Shown here in pieces: positions 1-10,916 of a stretch of 64,000 bases of DNA. The stretch lies in contig JAVTVJ010000439.1 of NCBI GenBank assembly GCA_034509425.1, positions 558,001 to 622,000 on the forward strand, given 5' to 3'. A model generated the notes under the pieces. That model did not search any database, was not told where the DNA came from, and was given only the letters and a program-made list of their open reading frames with translations. Within the stretch, counting starts at the first letter, position 1. Each line of letters opens with the position of its first letter. The translations under genes and the position numbers were made by a program. This DNA comes from Eopsaltria australis (Eukaryota > Chordata > Aves > Passeriformes > Petroicidae).

Positions 1-288
1 ATAATGGATGATGAAAATATAGTGGTTTTATGATATTTGTTTTGTTATAACTCTTGAAATCACTGTAAGACTAAACTCAAAGAGCTCTGGAGTAAAACCA
101 TGGTACCAGAAGGAAATTTACTGCCAGTCACTATACAAAGGCCAAAGACTCTGGAGGTTCATGAACTCCATCATTCTTGAGTTTCACCCAAGGCCATAAT
201 GAAAGGTAATAATGAAAAGGTGACTCAAACATTCACCCAAGCCTAGTTTTTCTCTCCAGGCCATTGCTGCCCCAGTATCCTGCTTTAG

Positions 289-470
289 ACCACACAGAAT
301 CATGGAATCACTAAAGTTAGAAAAGACCTCCAAGATCATTGAGTTCAAACATTAATCCAACAACTCCATGTTCACCACTAAACCTTATCCCCAAGCCACA
401 AACTCATATGGCTTCTGAACACTTCCATTTGAGGAATTTAGGGTACAGATTCAGCAGCAGTCACTTTTAT
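289..470 (-). mobile_element. CR1 LINE 3' fragment, minus orientation
   Basis: Read on the plus strand this resembles the reverse complement of the avian CR1 3' region. It opens with an 'agaatcatggaatca' block, the complement of the CR1 terminal repeat, followed by text like 'aaaagacctccaagatcat' and 'accactaaacc'. CR1 is the dominant LINE of birds and inserts as 5'-truncated copies. This copy lies with its 3' end at the left and becomes unrecognisable beyond about 470, so the right edge is approximate. No open frame survives. Confidence 0.8.
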
Positions 471-2317
471 CTCTCCACCTCAGAAATTTGGAATAATTTA
501 TGCAAGTAGCAGGCACAGTTAGGTGCTTATTTACCAATAGCTGCCTCAAGAATATCTCTTATGCAGATTTAATTCCATGACTCTTGAAAATGGGAGAAGG
601 TCCCCAAATATTTCTTAGTATCTGCACATATTTGAGTGGAATAAACCTGAATGGGATTTGTAATTAACCAAGCTGGAAATCAACACAAGATTAGTCAGAT
701 TTTTGAATAGGATTCAAAACTGAGGATGACACATGGTTTGGAATATCTCATTGTCCAGCTTGGGTCAGCTGTCCCAACTCTTTGTGCACTCCCAGCCTAC
801 CCAGTGGCTTTCTGCCCATTCATATTTTTGGTTTTCTGAACTCTTCATTATCCCTCCACTCCTCATTCTAATTAAGAGGGATCATTCTAATCCCCTCTTA
901 AGCTCACCATCATTTTTTCCTTTGAGTCTCTCTCATGTTGAGGTTTATGTCTACCTGGAGAGTAACAGGTAGGAATCAGAGTTGTCACTTGAAACTCCAC
1001 CCCAGGCTGTTAAGTCTTTTCTGCTGTGGTGAAATTTTAGTACCTGCCAGATCACTGGGAATTCTTCCTGATCAGGAGTGGCCCAAAATTGGAAAAAAAA
1101 TTTATCTCATGCTTAGATAGCAGAATTACCATCTAAATTTGTTTTGTGTGGTTGGGGTTTTGGGTTTCTCTTGTTGATGATTTTGGCGGTTTTTAATATT
1201 TTTTATTTGTTTGTTCCTTTGTTTTAAGAACTGAAGCAAATAAATAGTAAGATAGCACTTAATGTGATAGAGATGAGAGCTTAATTTCTAAAGCTGCCTC
1301 CTTGCTCTTTTTAAAAGAACATTCTACAAAGAATGGCTGTTTGCAAAACAAAACTTTTCTAACAAAACCAAGGAACTTTTTACCTCTGTAAAATAATCAG
1401 GAAACCTGAACACTATTGATTTCACTTGTGATGCTGGAGGAAGAAAAGACATAAGGCAAATGGTATTTGAAGTGAGTGAATCAGATCAATTGTTTTCATT
1501 TTGCAAAGGCTGGTCAGGAGAGTTTTTTCTCTGCTCTGCTCTTGCTGACCTGGGAATTTTGTGTCAGAAACATCTTTTAATTAGGTTCTAAAATGATACA
1601 AAATTACTGGCAAGGAGGAGAGCGTTCAGTCCACGTAATTGAGAATGACTGATCCTAGTGTAGGGTAAAATCTCTCAAAGACAGTCAGGTACTTAACAAT
1701 CCCAAAAGAAATCCACAGAGAAATTAATAAATAAGGACAGAATAACAGGATTGGGTTGTCATGATGATGTGTGTGTTATATTTTATATGGGATGCTGTAT
1801 ATGTAAGCAGATTTTCTGAAGTGTATTTGACCAGATGAGTTTTAAAGTGCAGACATTAAATAAAATAGGAATAAAAGTTGTGATTTTCATGTCCTGAAAA
1901 TCTGACACACTATACATTTCCATCCTTTGGAAGTCAAGATTATTAAATTATTTGAAATTATAATCTCGGTGATGGAGAAAACAATGTATAAGAATTAAAA
2001 ATCACTGACTTTTAGGATTTCCTTTCAATTCTGATTACAGGGCTCTATACATATATCTATTAATGTATAGTGGTGCTCCTCACATATAAGTTTTATAACA
2101 CTTTTTTGCCATGGATTTTGACATTTGTATTTCTTAGAAACGTTTGAAAAGTGCAAACAAATCTTTCATTTGGGGAAGATTGTGTTGACCTAAGGGCAGA
2201 TGACTTTGCTCATTGATTCTTAGTGTGATTGGTGCCTCATTAGTGGCTCTTAGGCTCTCATTAAAACTGCCCGCAGTGTTTTGTTGATTGTGTTCTCTTT
2301 GAGGCCAAACTTTTTTC
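471..2317. other. Unique non-coding DNA
   Basis: No gene, RNA or interspersed repeat was recognised. Positions 1140-1225 are T/G-rich low-complexity sequence. Two short open frames at 733-1120 overlap in different frames, lack any recognisable domain and look like chance. Confidence 0.6.
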
Positions 2318-2323
2318 CCCCTA
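2318..2323. repeat. Left target-site duplication of the solo LTR (CCCCTA)
   Basis: The six bases CCCCTA directly before the LTR are repeated exactly at 2896-2901 directly after it. A 6-bp duplication is typical of class II (alpha/beta-like, ERVK) retroviral integrases. Confidence 0.9.
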
Positions 2324-2616
2324 TGTTGCGGTGGTTCGGAACCAGAGGACTTCCGGACAGGTTCCACGGACAGAGGGTTTCCCCCCGGAGCTCCCAGGGG
2401 CAGCAGTTGGACCACCAATCCACGGACCCAAGCTCCTGCTATTGGTTACTGGACTTGTCTGTTATGTATTCCCGCCCTGGGAAATTCCCTGTCACTCCAT
2501 AGTTCATTCGTTGTTCTCTCTGTTCCCCTCCCCTCCCTAAACCCCATTTGATCATGTACCCCAGCCCCTCCCCTGTATTGTCCCCTGCCCTCATCCTATT
2601 GGGTGTTGTTCCTCCC

Positions 2617-2623
2617 TTAAATA
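2617..2623 (+). promoter_or_regulatory. TATA-like box of the LTR promoter
   Basis: TTAAATA lies 53 bp before the AATAAA signal, with a reverse CCAAT motif about 15 bp upstream. This order and spacing fit the U3/R border of a retroviral LTR promoter. Whether it is active today cannot be told from sequence. Confidence 0.6.
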
Positions 2624-2675
2624 CCGATGTAATAAGCTGCTCTTGGCTCTTGGTCCATGTGCTCCCTTTGGAGGC

Positions 2676-2681
2676 AATAAA
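2676..2681 (+). terminator. LTR polyadenylation signal AATAAA
   Basis: A canonical AATAAA follows the TATA-like box and precedes a GC-rich U5-like segment, as expected in the R region of a retroviral LTR. Confidence 0.65.
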
Positions 2682-2895
2682 CCTACCGAAATCACATACC
2701 AAGAGACCTCCTTCTCTGGTAGTTCTTTGCTGTTTCACCACGCTCCGGGGGCAACATCTCCCCGGACCGAACGCGGGCCAGCTGTGCTCATAGTCAGCAC
2801 TCCGAGGGTGCCTTCCCGAGGGCGAACGGCATCCTAGGATAGGGCTAGGACTCCGCTGCCGGTACCAGGGTGGGACTGAAGCAGGGAACGCAACA

Positions 2896-2901
2896 CCCCT
2901 A
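2896..2901. repeat. Right target-site duplication of the solo LTR (CCCCTA)
   Basis: Exact match to 2318-2323, directly after the terminal CA of the LTR. Confidence 0.9.
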
Positions 2902-3115
2902 ACTAACTCTGACTGCACAGAGAAATCCTTGGGGCTGGTTTCAATGAAATAGGTTTGGCTGATCTTAAATTTCCACTTAGCAAACACCTTGCAACAGAAA
3001 CTTCTTGGTTGCCAACATCTGACATTAAACTGAAACCTGAAGGATTTTTTCTGCTTTTCTCCTGAATATTTCTTACACTGTTCCCTATATTCAAAAGTAT
3101 CAGCATGCACACTTG

Positions 3116-3510
3116 TGATGCTTTAGGTGATAGTTTAGCCTGGTTTCATGGTGTTTAGCAGGCCAGTAGACTAAACACCCCTGAAGCCACGTAGAGCTAG
3201 AGACCAAACACCCTGTTTTCGTGGGCCCTCAAGGTCTCCTAGTAGGACAGATTTTGTAAACTAGAAGTTAGCCCACCCAGGCCCCTTATTGGGCCCTCCT
3301 GGTAGATATGCTAATGTGTAGAGTCTTTAATTGTACACTCGACTGAGGGGACGGGGCTTTTGCGGCGCGTTCTACCTGGACGGCAGAAGCCATGGAATGG
3401 GATCCTATTAAAATACGGAGGTAAACAACCCCCAACCCTCTCACCGTGTCTGAGCCTTTATTTCCTAAGACCAGAAAAAGGCATCAAAACCCCAAAGAAA
3501 GTATCAGGTC
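3116..3510 (+). mobile_element. Probable LTR-like insert, family unknown
   Basis: This block stands out from its flanks by CpG content, especially 3340-3420 where several CpGs cluster, and by compact promoter-like text. It has an octamer-like ATGCTAAT near 3308, a TTAAAATA stretch near 3408 and a T-rich end. Two possible TG...CA pairs with inverted ends exist: TGATGC at 3116 with GCATCA at 3481-3486, and TGATA at 3128 with TATCA at 3502-3506. Neither has a convincing target duplication, so the boundaries are unresolved. It could be an LTR of another ERV family, a fragment of one, or a different transposon. No coding capacity is seen. Confidence 0.4.
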
Positions 3511-6500
3511 AAAAAAGTACAGTTCTTCTAGACATCTTGTGTCTAGAATCTCCTGATTAATTTAGACCTTAATAGAGAGTGGCCTTACTGACAGCTTTTT
3601 GCAGTAGAAATTGAACCTATTATATAAACAAAAGACTTTTATTAGGAAAGAAGCCACTTCTAAGGATGCTTTGATTGTGTTTCCTAAATACAACTGTTAT
3701 CTTAATTTACACAGTGGAACGTCTGTGACATGTGAGTTATCATGTCATGGAAGGTGATCAGTAGAAGCAAATTTGTCATGAGCTGGGTTTATGTTTTTAG
3801 GTTTTTTGTTGTTGTTGTTTTGGAGCTTTTTGTTTTGTTTTGGTTTTGGGGGTTTTTTGGGGTTTTGTTTTTTTGTCGTGGTTTTTTCTGGGTTTTTTGA
3901 GTTTGTTATGTTTGTTTTGTTTGTTTGTTTTTGGGGTTTTTTTGCTTGTTTTAAACTGGGAACCAAGGCAGAATTCAGTTTGGAGATAAGCAGTGCATGC
4001 AGAGATGGATTGTTGTGGCTTTTTCTGAAGTTTGAACCCTGTGAACCTCTGTCCACTCTCTTATACCATGCTGTTAATGCTATAAGGCATCAGCTGTAGT
4101 TGAAATGGGTGAAATTGGCCATTATTTGATTTTTGCACATTTCCAGTGTTGCAGCAATGGTGTGCTGATGCTTTTCAGTCACGGCTCCAGCAAGGTTTAA
4201 TTATTATGGGGACATTTCTGTGCCTTCAGACTAAGAATCTGCAAGTTTCTATTTTCACAGCCACTCACAGTAATATCAGTGGGACTGATGTTTCTTCTTG
4301 CACAAAGGTCTGCAGTGTTCTCAATCGGTTTTGGGGAATTACAGCTGAATTTCAATTATAAAAAAATTCAATTATAAAAGTACAGGTGACCATAATTTAA
4401 GCACAACCAGGCACAGAAGAGCCTTGCTCTTCCAGCTTGGCCAAGTCCATGTTTCTAAGACCCAACCATGCCAGCAGGGTGGATATTGCCAATTTCCTTC
4501 TCATATCATTTGCAATGTTAAAAAAAAAAATAGGCAAAAAAGGGAAATGGATAATAAAATTCCAACAAAGACCATATTGGCTGTTAATGGTTCACCTGCA
4601 TAATTATACTGCAAATAATATACATTATACATGCAATACTAATATTCACCAAAGATAAAGGTCCTGAGGTACATTGAGAACTTCCCAGCTGGGCTTAATA
4701 TAATTACAAGATGGAATAAATGGTATTCATAAGAGGCCAGAACACCAGCACAGAGCCTGATGAATTATTGATGATAACCTCCAAGATGACCCATTGCTTT
4801 TGATTTTTCTCTCATTTTTTCCCATTTCAGTGATGAAGCTTCCAGGGAGAAAGCCATCATTTAAATTATTAAGGAAGAAAAAAAATATAAATCCTTGTCT
4901 TTATTTTTGGAAAAATGCTGTGTTTAGGAAACAAGCAACTAAAAGCAATTTTTCCAATCTGAATTCCTCCTGTAGGTCACGGTGAATGAGGGTGTTTTGT
5001 CACATTTATTTCTGCAAAAACAAAGTCTATTTCCATGTCATTAGTTCCTGACTTTGTATAGTGCTTTGAGGTGGCAATTTTTCAAAGGTTAGTTCCTCAC
5101 CCAGTGCAGTCCAGTGGCTCAAGTCGGATGCAAATATGGGCTGTAAAGTTAATATCAGAAAGTAATAAAAGATTGGGATCTGTGTTACTCCTTAACCTTA
5201 CCACAGAAGTGCCTGGGACTGCCTGGTGGTGCCAGTGACTGGAAACAGCTGATTCCTAAAAAGTAGAAAGCAAACAAACAAACTAAATGATTGAGGCAAA
5301 AAACTCCAGTTGGGCTCTTCAGAGTCTCACAAACAACTACTGTAAATTACTATTTATTAACTCGAAATATAAGCACATTACTGCCACCTTAAAAGGAAAA
5401 TGACATAAAATATCTGGAACTCCACCAAAGTAGATAAGGACAATAGAACCAGTTATTAGTTTAGAAATGTTTAAATAGCACATTTGAATGGAACACCTGA
5501 TGACTTTGAGTACATCAATAAATACAAACATAAATGCTGAAGGATAATGCCTGCTGCTCAGGGTTCCTTACTATTTTCATTCTAACCACAGAGCAGATCT
5601 GAGATAGAGTATTACCCTAGCAATGAATATCAACCAGATGTAAAATGCTATTTTTAGTCTTTTTACTACTCCTAAGCCATTAACTGAGACTTAAAGGCAC
5701 AAGGGCAAAGCATTAGCCATGCTAGTATTAGTTCCTTTTTTTGACAGGGAGAAACTGAAGGATAAATCCTATATTGGAGATGAACTAAGAATAAAATTTC
5801 ATCTATTTTCCTTACTGATTTCAATGACTTCAGTGACAGGCATGTTAAGCCCTTTGTAAGAGTTTTTAGGCTACCCATGCCTGGTGCATATTATTTACAG
5901 TTGTGGCTGAAGAATGTCATGGACAAATTTAGAATTTCCTGATTAACTTTCCTCTTCACCAATTTTTTCTTTGTCTAAAAGTCTTTTCAGCCTCATTCAC
6001 TGTGTAACTTCCATATTAAAGCAATGCCTTCATGTCTTGGTTATTTGGAGACAGCTCTGTTCCTGAGCCAAACAGGATGGATTACTTACAGGAATTTTTT
6101 TTAGCATTTACTTCTTTTGATCTGGAAGTGGAAATAGTTGGTTTATGCAAACACAAAATAAATGCTGTTAATTAACACCTGAGACTCCTTTAAGACAGTG
6201 TTTATGTATGTCCATCAATGTGGTAGCATGAATGAAGCCTTTAAGAGGAGCAGGATTCCTACAGCAGACCTTTCAGTAGCTCCAGCCCTAGAAACAGGTT
6301 TTGTAACAGGAATTTTAGTTTTGGGTTCTTTTTTTTTCCTATAATCTCCCTGATATAAATGTTTCATTGAGATTTGGATAAAGATCCAATGTTTAAATCC
6401 CAGGAAATCTTTGTAGTTTCTGAAAGTGTTACTTACAGTGGTACTGTGAGCTTCTTTAGAAGGCTCATGTCCTGGGAATCCTGTATTCCATGCGTTTTAT

Positions 6501-6555
6501 GTTTCTCTTCCCAAGGTAGCAAAGAAGCTGCTGCCAGCACTTCTTTGTGGAGATG
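3511..6555. other. Unique non-coding DNA
   Basis: No recognisable gene or interspersed repeat apart from the low-complexity tract listed separately. A 15-bp imperfect direct repeat (TTCAATTATAAAA twice) sits near 4351-4378. The open frames here are short and unremarkable. Confidence 0.6.
3796..3955. repeat. G/T-rich low-complexity tract
   Basis: About 160 bp made almost only of T runs broken by G runs, including (GTT)n and a GGGGGT6GGGGT4 segment. It creates opposing artefactual open frames (Phe/Leu/Gly-rich on plus, Lys/Pro/Asn-rich on minus). Confidence 0.85.
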
Positions 6556-6740
6556 GGGAACTGGAAGAGATTACCCAGAGAAGCTGTGGCTGCCCCTGGA
6601 TCCCTGGAAGTGTCCAAGGCCAGGTTGGATGGGGCTTGGAGCACCCTGGGACAGTGGAAGGTGTCCCTGCCCATGGTAGGAAGTGGAAAGATTTGATCAT
6701 TAAATCCCCTTCCAACTCAAGCCATTCCATGATTCTGATT
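6556..6740 (+). mobile_element. CR1 LINE 3' end, plus orientation
   Basis: The sequence follows the conserved avian CR1 3' region: 'acccagagaagctgtggctgcccc', then 'aaggccaggttggatggggcttggagca', then 'aaggtgtccctgcccatgg'. It ends in a 'ccattccatgattct' terminal block. It is a 5'-truncated copy of under 200 bp with no open frame of its own. The open frames crossing it on both strands are fortuitous. Confidence 0.95.
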
Positions 6741-7288
6741 TCCTTCACACACATTAAAGCCTGTCTTCTTCCCTGCTCCACCCAGTGTCTGGGCAGCAGC
6801 ACTGAGAGGATTTAGACATGGTGACCTCTCCTCATTTAAAGCTTTTTCATCCAACAAACCCACCTGTGGCTCTGCTGTTTCTCATTATTCATGGGCAAAC
6901 TCACAAAGATGCTCACAAAAGAACCTCAGCAGAATGATTTGTGACCCCTTTATTGCACGAGTTGTTCACAAGATGATTTACAGAGTTGGATTCTACTCAG
7001 CCTGGCTAAAGGTGAGGAGATGGAGGCTCACTTATCCAGGGCAACACTAAATAAAGGCTGCCAAGGAGTGTGTGAGACAGGCTATTAGTGCCTAGTCACG
7101 GAAGGGATAGAATTGAAATTAATTCCTTGTGACCTGTCTGCTGCCAGGGAATAGTTATTAATTGTCTGATCTGTCTGTACATTTTTTCCCTCAGGATTTC
7201 TTGAGCTATCTTGAGCTGAACCCAGATCAGAGAGAGAGCTTTGCTTTGTTCTTGCAGATGCACACCTGGCTAAGGAAGGAGCTCAATC

Positions 7289-7551
7289 CCTTCCTTCCTT
7301 CCTTCCTTCCTTCCTTCCTTCCTTCCTTCCTTCCTTCCTTCCTTCCTTCCTTCCTTCCTTCCTTCCTTCCTTCCTTCCTTCCTTCCTTCCTTCCTTCCTT
7401 CCTTCCTTCCTTCCTTCCTTCCTTCCTCCCTTCCTCCCTTCCTCCCTTCCTCCCTTCCTCCCTTCCTCCCTTCCTCCCTTCCTCCCTTCCTCCCTTCCTC
7501 CCTTCCTCCCTTCCTCCCTTCCTCCCCTTCCTCCTTCCTTCCCTTCCCCCC
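7289..7551. repeat. (CCTT)n microsatellite passing into an 8-bp TTCCTCCC array
   Basis: Positions 7289 to about 7426 are nearly pure (CCTT)n, roughly 34 units. From about 7427 to 7524 the tract changes to a regular 8-bp unit, TTCCTCCC, about 12 times, then ends in a degenerate C/T tail. The whole 260 bp is pyrimidine on plus and purine on minus. It yields long Ser/Phe/Leu/Pro and Arg/Glu/Gly/Lys open frames that are repeat artefacts. Confidence 0.98.
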
Positions 7552-8344
7552 AGTGTGCACATTTGCTCAGGTGACAGTCTAGTTGGTGTAGATCATTTTT
7601 TCTTAGGCACTGAAGGACTTTGGAAGGCATTTTGAAGATCTGTGTTTGCCAGTCTTTGTGTGTGATGTTCACCTTGAAGAGCAATCTGTTCTGCATGCCT
7701 GGTGTTTATCCTGTGAAAGAGTCTCTTTTTTGTGACGGGTCAGGCTGACTTTGTTGATTTGACTGCAGCTTCCTCTGGCTATGTTCTTTCCACTCACTGG
7801 ACAGCACTTTTATGACCAGTCATTAATGGAACATCAGTACAGGCAGCACTCTGAAGGATTAATAAAAAGAGCAGTGTCATCAGCAAAGAATGTTTTAAGG
7901 GTAAATGGGCTTTGTAACTTGTTCAAAGGCTCCCTGGTACTGCTTTGCTTTGCTAACACATACACTGGAGGGCTTTAAAAGAGGAAGAGGGAAGTATTTT
8001 GAAAGGAAAGTTTCACAGCACTTTAGTTGAAATGGAAATAGTTTTTATTGCTCTCATCCTGTACCAGCAGTGCAGAACAGCAGCAGTGTCCTGGAGGAGG
8101 AGCTCTGTCTGCACTCGAGGTACCTGAAAGCTTGTGTGAGATCTGCAAAGCCTGGAGCAAACCTGTGGTAGCTTAAAATCACAGGAAAAGCCACAGACTG
8201 TAGATATGGACAGCAAGGGGGAAATTGCAGACAGGTTTTCTGACACACGTTCTTGCCATGATGCCACATGGACTGAGCTGATCCTTGACAGGGAGCCAAA
8301 TTGTGCCTGAACTTTCAGTGAAAGACCACATAGACATATGAAGG

Positions 8345-8387
<43 letters not shown>

Positions 8388-9146
8388 CCTGCTTTATCCT
8401 AGACCCCAATATTTCTACCATGAAGAGGAAATGCCAGTGCCTGCCATCCTTGAAAGCAATTTTCAGAATGCTCAGGGTGGGAGGTGCATTGCTCTGCAGG
8501 TACAACACGCACCCTGGCTTTTTAAAGGATTAATTGTAAAAATCACATGATGTTACTTGTCCCCCTTCCATTCATCAGCGAAAAGACATCTGGGAATGTG
8601 CAAAGCCTGACTGGTACATCTCTGCTAATGACAACCAAACCCATTACTACTGTTTAAAACAAAGAGCCACAGTTTCAGTCTGAAATTAGTAAGACGAGCT
8701 GTGATACAGCTCTGAGTCCAATTTAGACACCAGAGTTATTGCTACAAGCTGCTCTTGTAGATAAAACTTTTTTTTCTTTATTCATTTTTTTTATTTTGGC
8801 AAACACAGTGTTCCAACACCTTAGGCAGGTCTTACAAAGCAGCAGTAAAGGCTGGCTGAGGGCTAACAAATACAAAACTTGTTACTACACCAAGCAGCTC
8901 TGCTTTGGCAATGCCCTGCTTGCAGTTGAGCCTAAAAATGCTGCTGCCTGCTGACTCTGTGCTCAGAACAGGAGCACATACTGGATGGGTTGCTGTTTAT
9001 TTTTAACCTGCAATATCCTTTTTAACAATCTTATCTCAATCTTTTCTTGTTTTAGTAGCAAATTTCAAATCATGAGATACTGGTAATCTGCTGATGTCAG
9101 CCACTGGTGACAATGTGAAGCAGTGGGTTTAATTTAGGAGCTTTAA
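7552..9146. other. Unique non-coding DNA
   Basis: Apart from an (ATT)n tract, nothing is recognised on either strand. The open frames are below about 110 codons and have no recognisable domain. Confidence 0.6.
8345..8386. repeat. (ATT)14 microsatellite
   Basis: Fourteen uninterrupted ATT units. They produce poly-Tyr and poly-Ile frames that are artefacts. Confidence 0.98.
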
Positions 9147-10508
9147 TTTATGTAAGAAGGACTGTAGAGGTCAGACAGAAGGCTCATCCAATCCAGCAAC
9201 CCTGGCAGTGGTCCTTGAGGGATTGGTACAGAAAGGCAAGATGAGAAGTCAGATAATGCTTCCAAACTTGAATATTTTTGTTTTATTTTTCACTTCCTTT
9301 TTGTGTCACTGAGGGGTCCTGGCTTATTCGTTACAAATATTACTACCTTGGTTGAAAACCACTTCAAACCTTTGATCATACTTCTTTTCTGAGCCATGTA
9401 CAGTTCTGTTTTATCCTTACCAAGCTGAGGGAACTGTAGCAATATAAAGTTTCCAGGCTGTCCATGAAACAATCTCACTTTTTCCTCCAGTCCACTCCCA
9501 CTCTTTTCATTAAACTTGATTTATAAATTCTGCTAAACACTCAGCTGATGCTTGCAAGGGAATCTGGTTCTTTTTGTAAAGCCAAGTCTGGTTTTGCTCC
9601 ATGAGCATCACTTTGCATTTATCTGAATTGGGTTTCACCTGCCATTCCATTGTGAGTTTCTTTGTCTTACAAAGTTCTGGAATTCTGTCACTGTCCCCAT
9701 CCTTACTACTTTAAATGACTCTGGAAATTTCATCATGTCACTACATTCTCCTTTTCTGTTCTTTATGAATAAGCTAAATAGCACCAGTTTAAACGTGTCC
9801 CTGCAGAACTCCACTTGAGACCACCACTTACTCCTCCCTACTGTGTTTGTCTTTTATTCAATAATTTATCCCTACTCCAACCTTTTCTCTCAGTTCTGGT
9901 TGCTGTGTTTCATTAAAGGCACTTTGATAAGTGACTTTCTCAAAAGGCTTTTCAAAATCCAAAAAGGCTTTTTGTCATCTGCAAATTTGTTGATCCCATT
10001 TAAGAGACTCCGAAAGGTTTGTAGGGCAGGACTTCAATTTGCAAATGCCACAGCGACTGTTTCAAAGTGTATCACATTTAAACAAAGGTCCACTTGACCT
10101 ATTCCTTCCTACAGTTTCCAGTAATTTGGCTTATTCCTTAAGTGTCACTTAAAAACTTTTCCAGATTTGTTTTTCTTTGGTGTAGTTTTTTCTCTTTTTT
10201 TCAAATCCTCTATTAAAAAAAAGAAACAACACTGGCACTTGTAGCAAAACACCTTGTTCATCCTTGAGGTTTTTGAGGATTTCTTGGTGAATAGCTGTAA
10301 TTTTTTGTGGGTTTCATGGCAGCTTCCTCTAACAATTGTAGAGATTTGTTACCATTCACATTGCCAATCTATTCATTACATCTTTTGAAGGCACTCCAAA
10401 AGTTTCAGAAAGAGGGAGAATATTGAAATCTTTGCACCTTGTCCTGCAGTGAATACTAATAAAAAGAATTGCTTTATTTTCATGTCCTTTCCTGAATTTT
10501 ACATTTTT

Positions 10509-10513
10509 AGTCC
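10509..10513. repeat. Left 5-bp target duplication (AGTCC) of the ERVL LTR
   Basis: AGTCC precedes the LTR's first TG and recurs at 10912-10916. A 5-bp duplication is usual for ERVL integration. Confidence 0.75.
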
Positions 10514-10911
10514 TGTGCTGGTAATGGCTGGGATAGAATTAATTTTCCTTATTGTAGGGGCTGTCTTTTGGATTTGTGCTGAAAATGCTGTTGGCAACAC
10601 TGAGATTTTTTTGTTTTTTCATTTATTTTTCTCTCTTTTTGTTATTTTCTTGTTAATTACCACACATTTTCATTTATTTTATTTATTTTTATTTTATTTT
10701 ATTTTATTTTATTTTATTTTATTTTATTTTATTTATTTTATTTTATTTTATTTTATTTTATTTTATTTTATTTTATTTATTTTCAATTATTAAACTGTTT
10801 TTATCTCAACCCTTGAGTTTTCTCACTGATCCTTTCCCCCATCCTGCTGGGAAGGAGGGTGAATGAGCAGCTCTGTGGCTCTTGGTTGCCAGTTGGGGTT
10901 GCACCATGAAA
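10514..10911 (+). mobile_element. ERVL-type solo LTR, internally rearranged
   Basis: It starts TGTGCTGGTAATGGCTGGGA, the signature opening of a common avian ERVL LTR, and closes with 'attaaactgtttttatctcaaccc' and 'ttgccagttggggttgcacca', which match the 3' part of the same LTR. AGTCC duplications flank it. The last bases are AAA where the family normally ends in ACA. The middle of U3/R, normally several hundred bp, is replaced by T-rich sequence and a (TTTTA)n block, so the copy is deleted and then expanded. It lies inside the minus-strand CR1, so it is younger than that element. Confidence 0.85.
10672..10784. repeat. (TTTTA)n microsatellite inside the LTR
   Basis: About 110 bp of ATTTT units with a few TTTA variants, lying between the 5' and 3' parts of the ERVL LTR. 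It creates a Phe/Ile/Leu/Tyr-rich artefactual open frame. Confidence 0.97.
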
Positions 10912-10916
10912 AGTCC
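10912..10916. repeat. Right 5-bp target duplication (AGTCC) of the ERVL LTR
   Basis: Exact copy of 10509-10513 directly after the LTR end. Confidence 0.75.

Larger units (their letters stand above)
2324..2895 (+). mobile_element. Solo LTR of a class II-like endogenous retrovirus
   Basis: This 572-bp element starts TGTTGC and ends GCAACA, a perfect 6-bp terminal inverted repeat with the canonical TG...CA ends, and it is flanked by the identical 6-bp duplication CCCCTA. Inside, in order, are inverted CCAAT motifs (near 2440 and 2598), a TATA-like TTAAATA (2617-2623) and an AATAAA polyadenylation signal (2676-2681). This gives a U3-R-U5 layout in plus orientation. There is no gag, pol or env sequence on either side, and the matching duplications show this is a solo LTR left by recombination between the two LTRs of a provirus. 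It is far richer in CpG than the surrounding DNA, which suggests a fairly recent insertion. The class II assignment rests on duplication length and the ends; the named family is not identified. Confidence 0.92.

Noticed and set aside
2439..3110. 223-codon minus-strand frame
   Set aside because: It begins at GTG and runs antisense through the GC-rich solo LTR; it has no domain and is explained by low stop-codon density there.
7162..7635. 157-codon plus-strand frame and three minus-strand frames of 96-137 codons across the CCTT array
   Set aside because: They consist of Pro-Ser-Phe-Leu or Arg-Glu-Gly-Lys repeats caused by a tetranucleotide array with no stops in any frame.
10449..10793. 114-codon plus-strand hydrophobic frame that looks like a membrane protein
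   Set aside because: The hydrophobic part is the (TTTTA)n array and T-rich LTR sequence.
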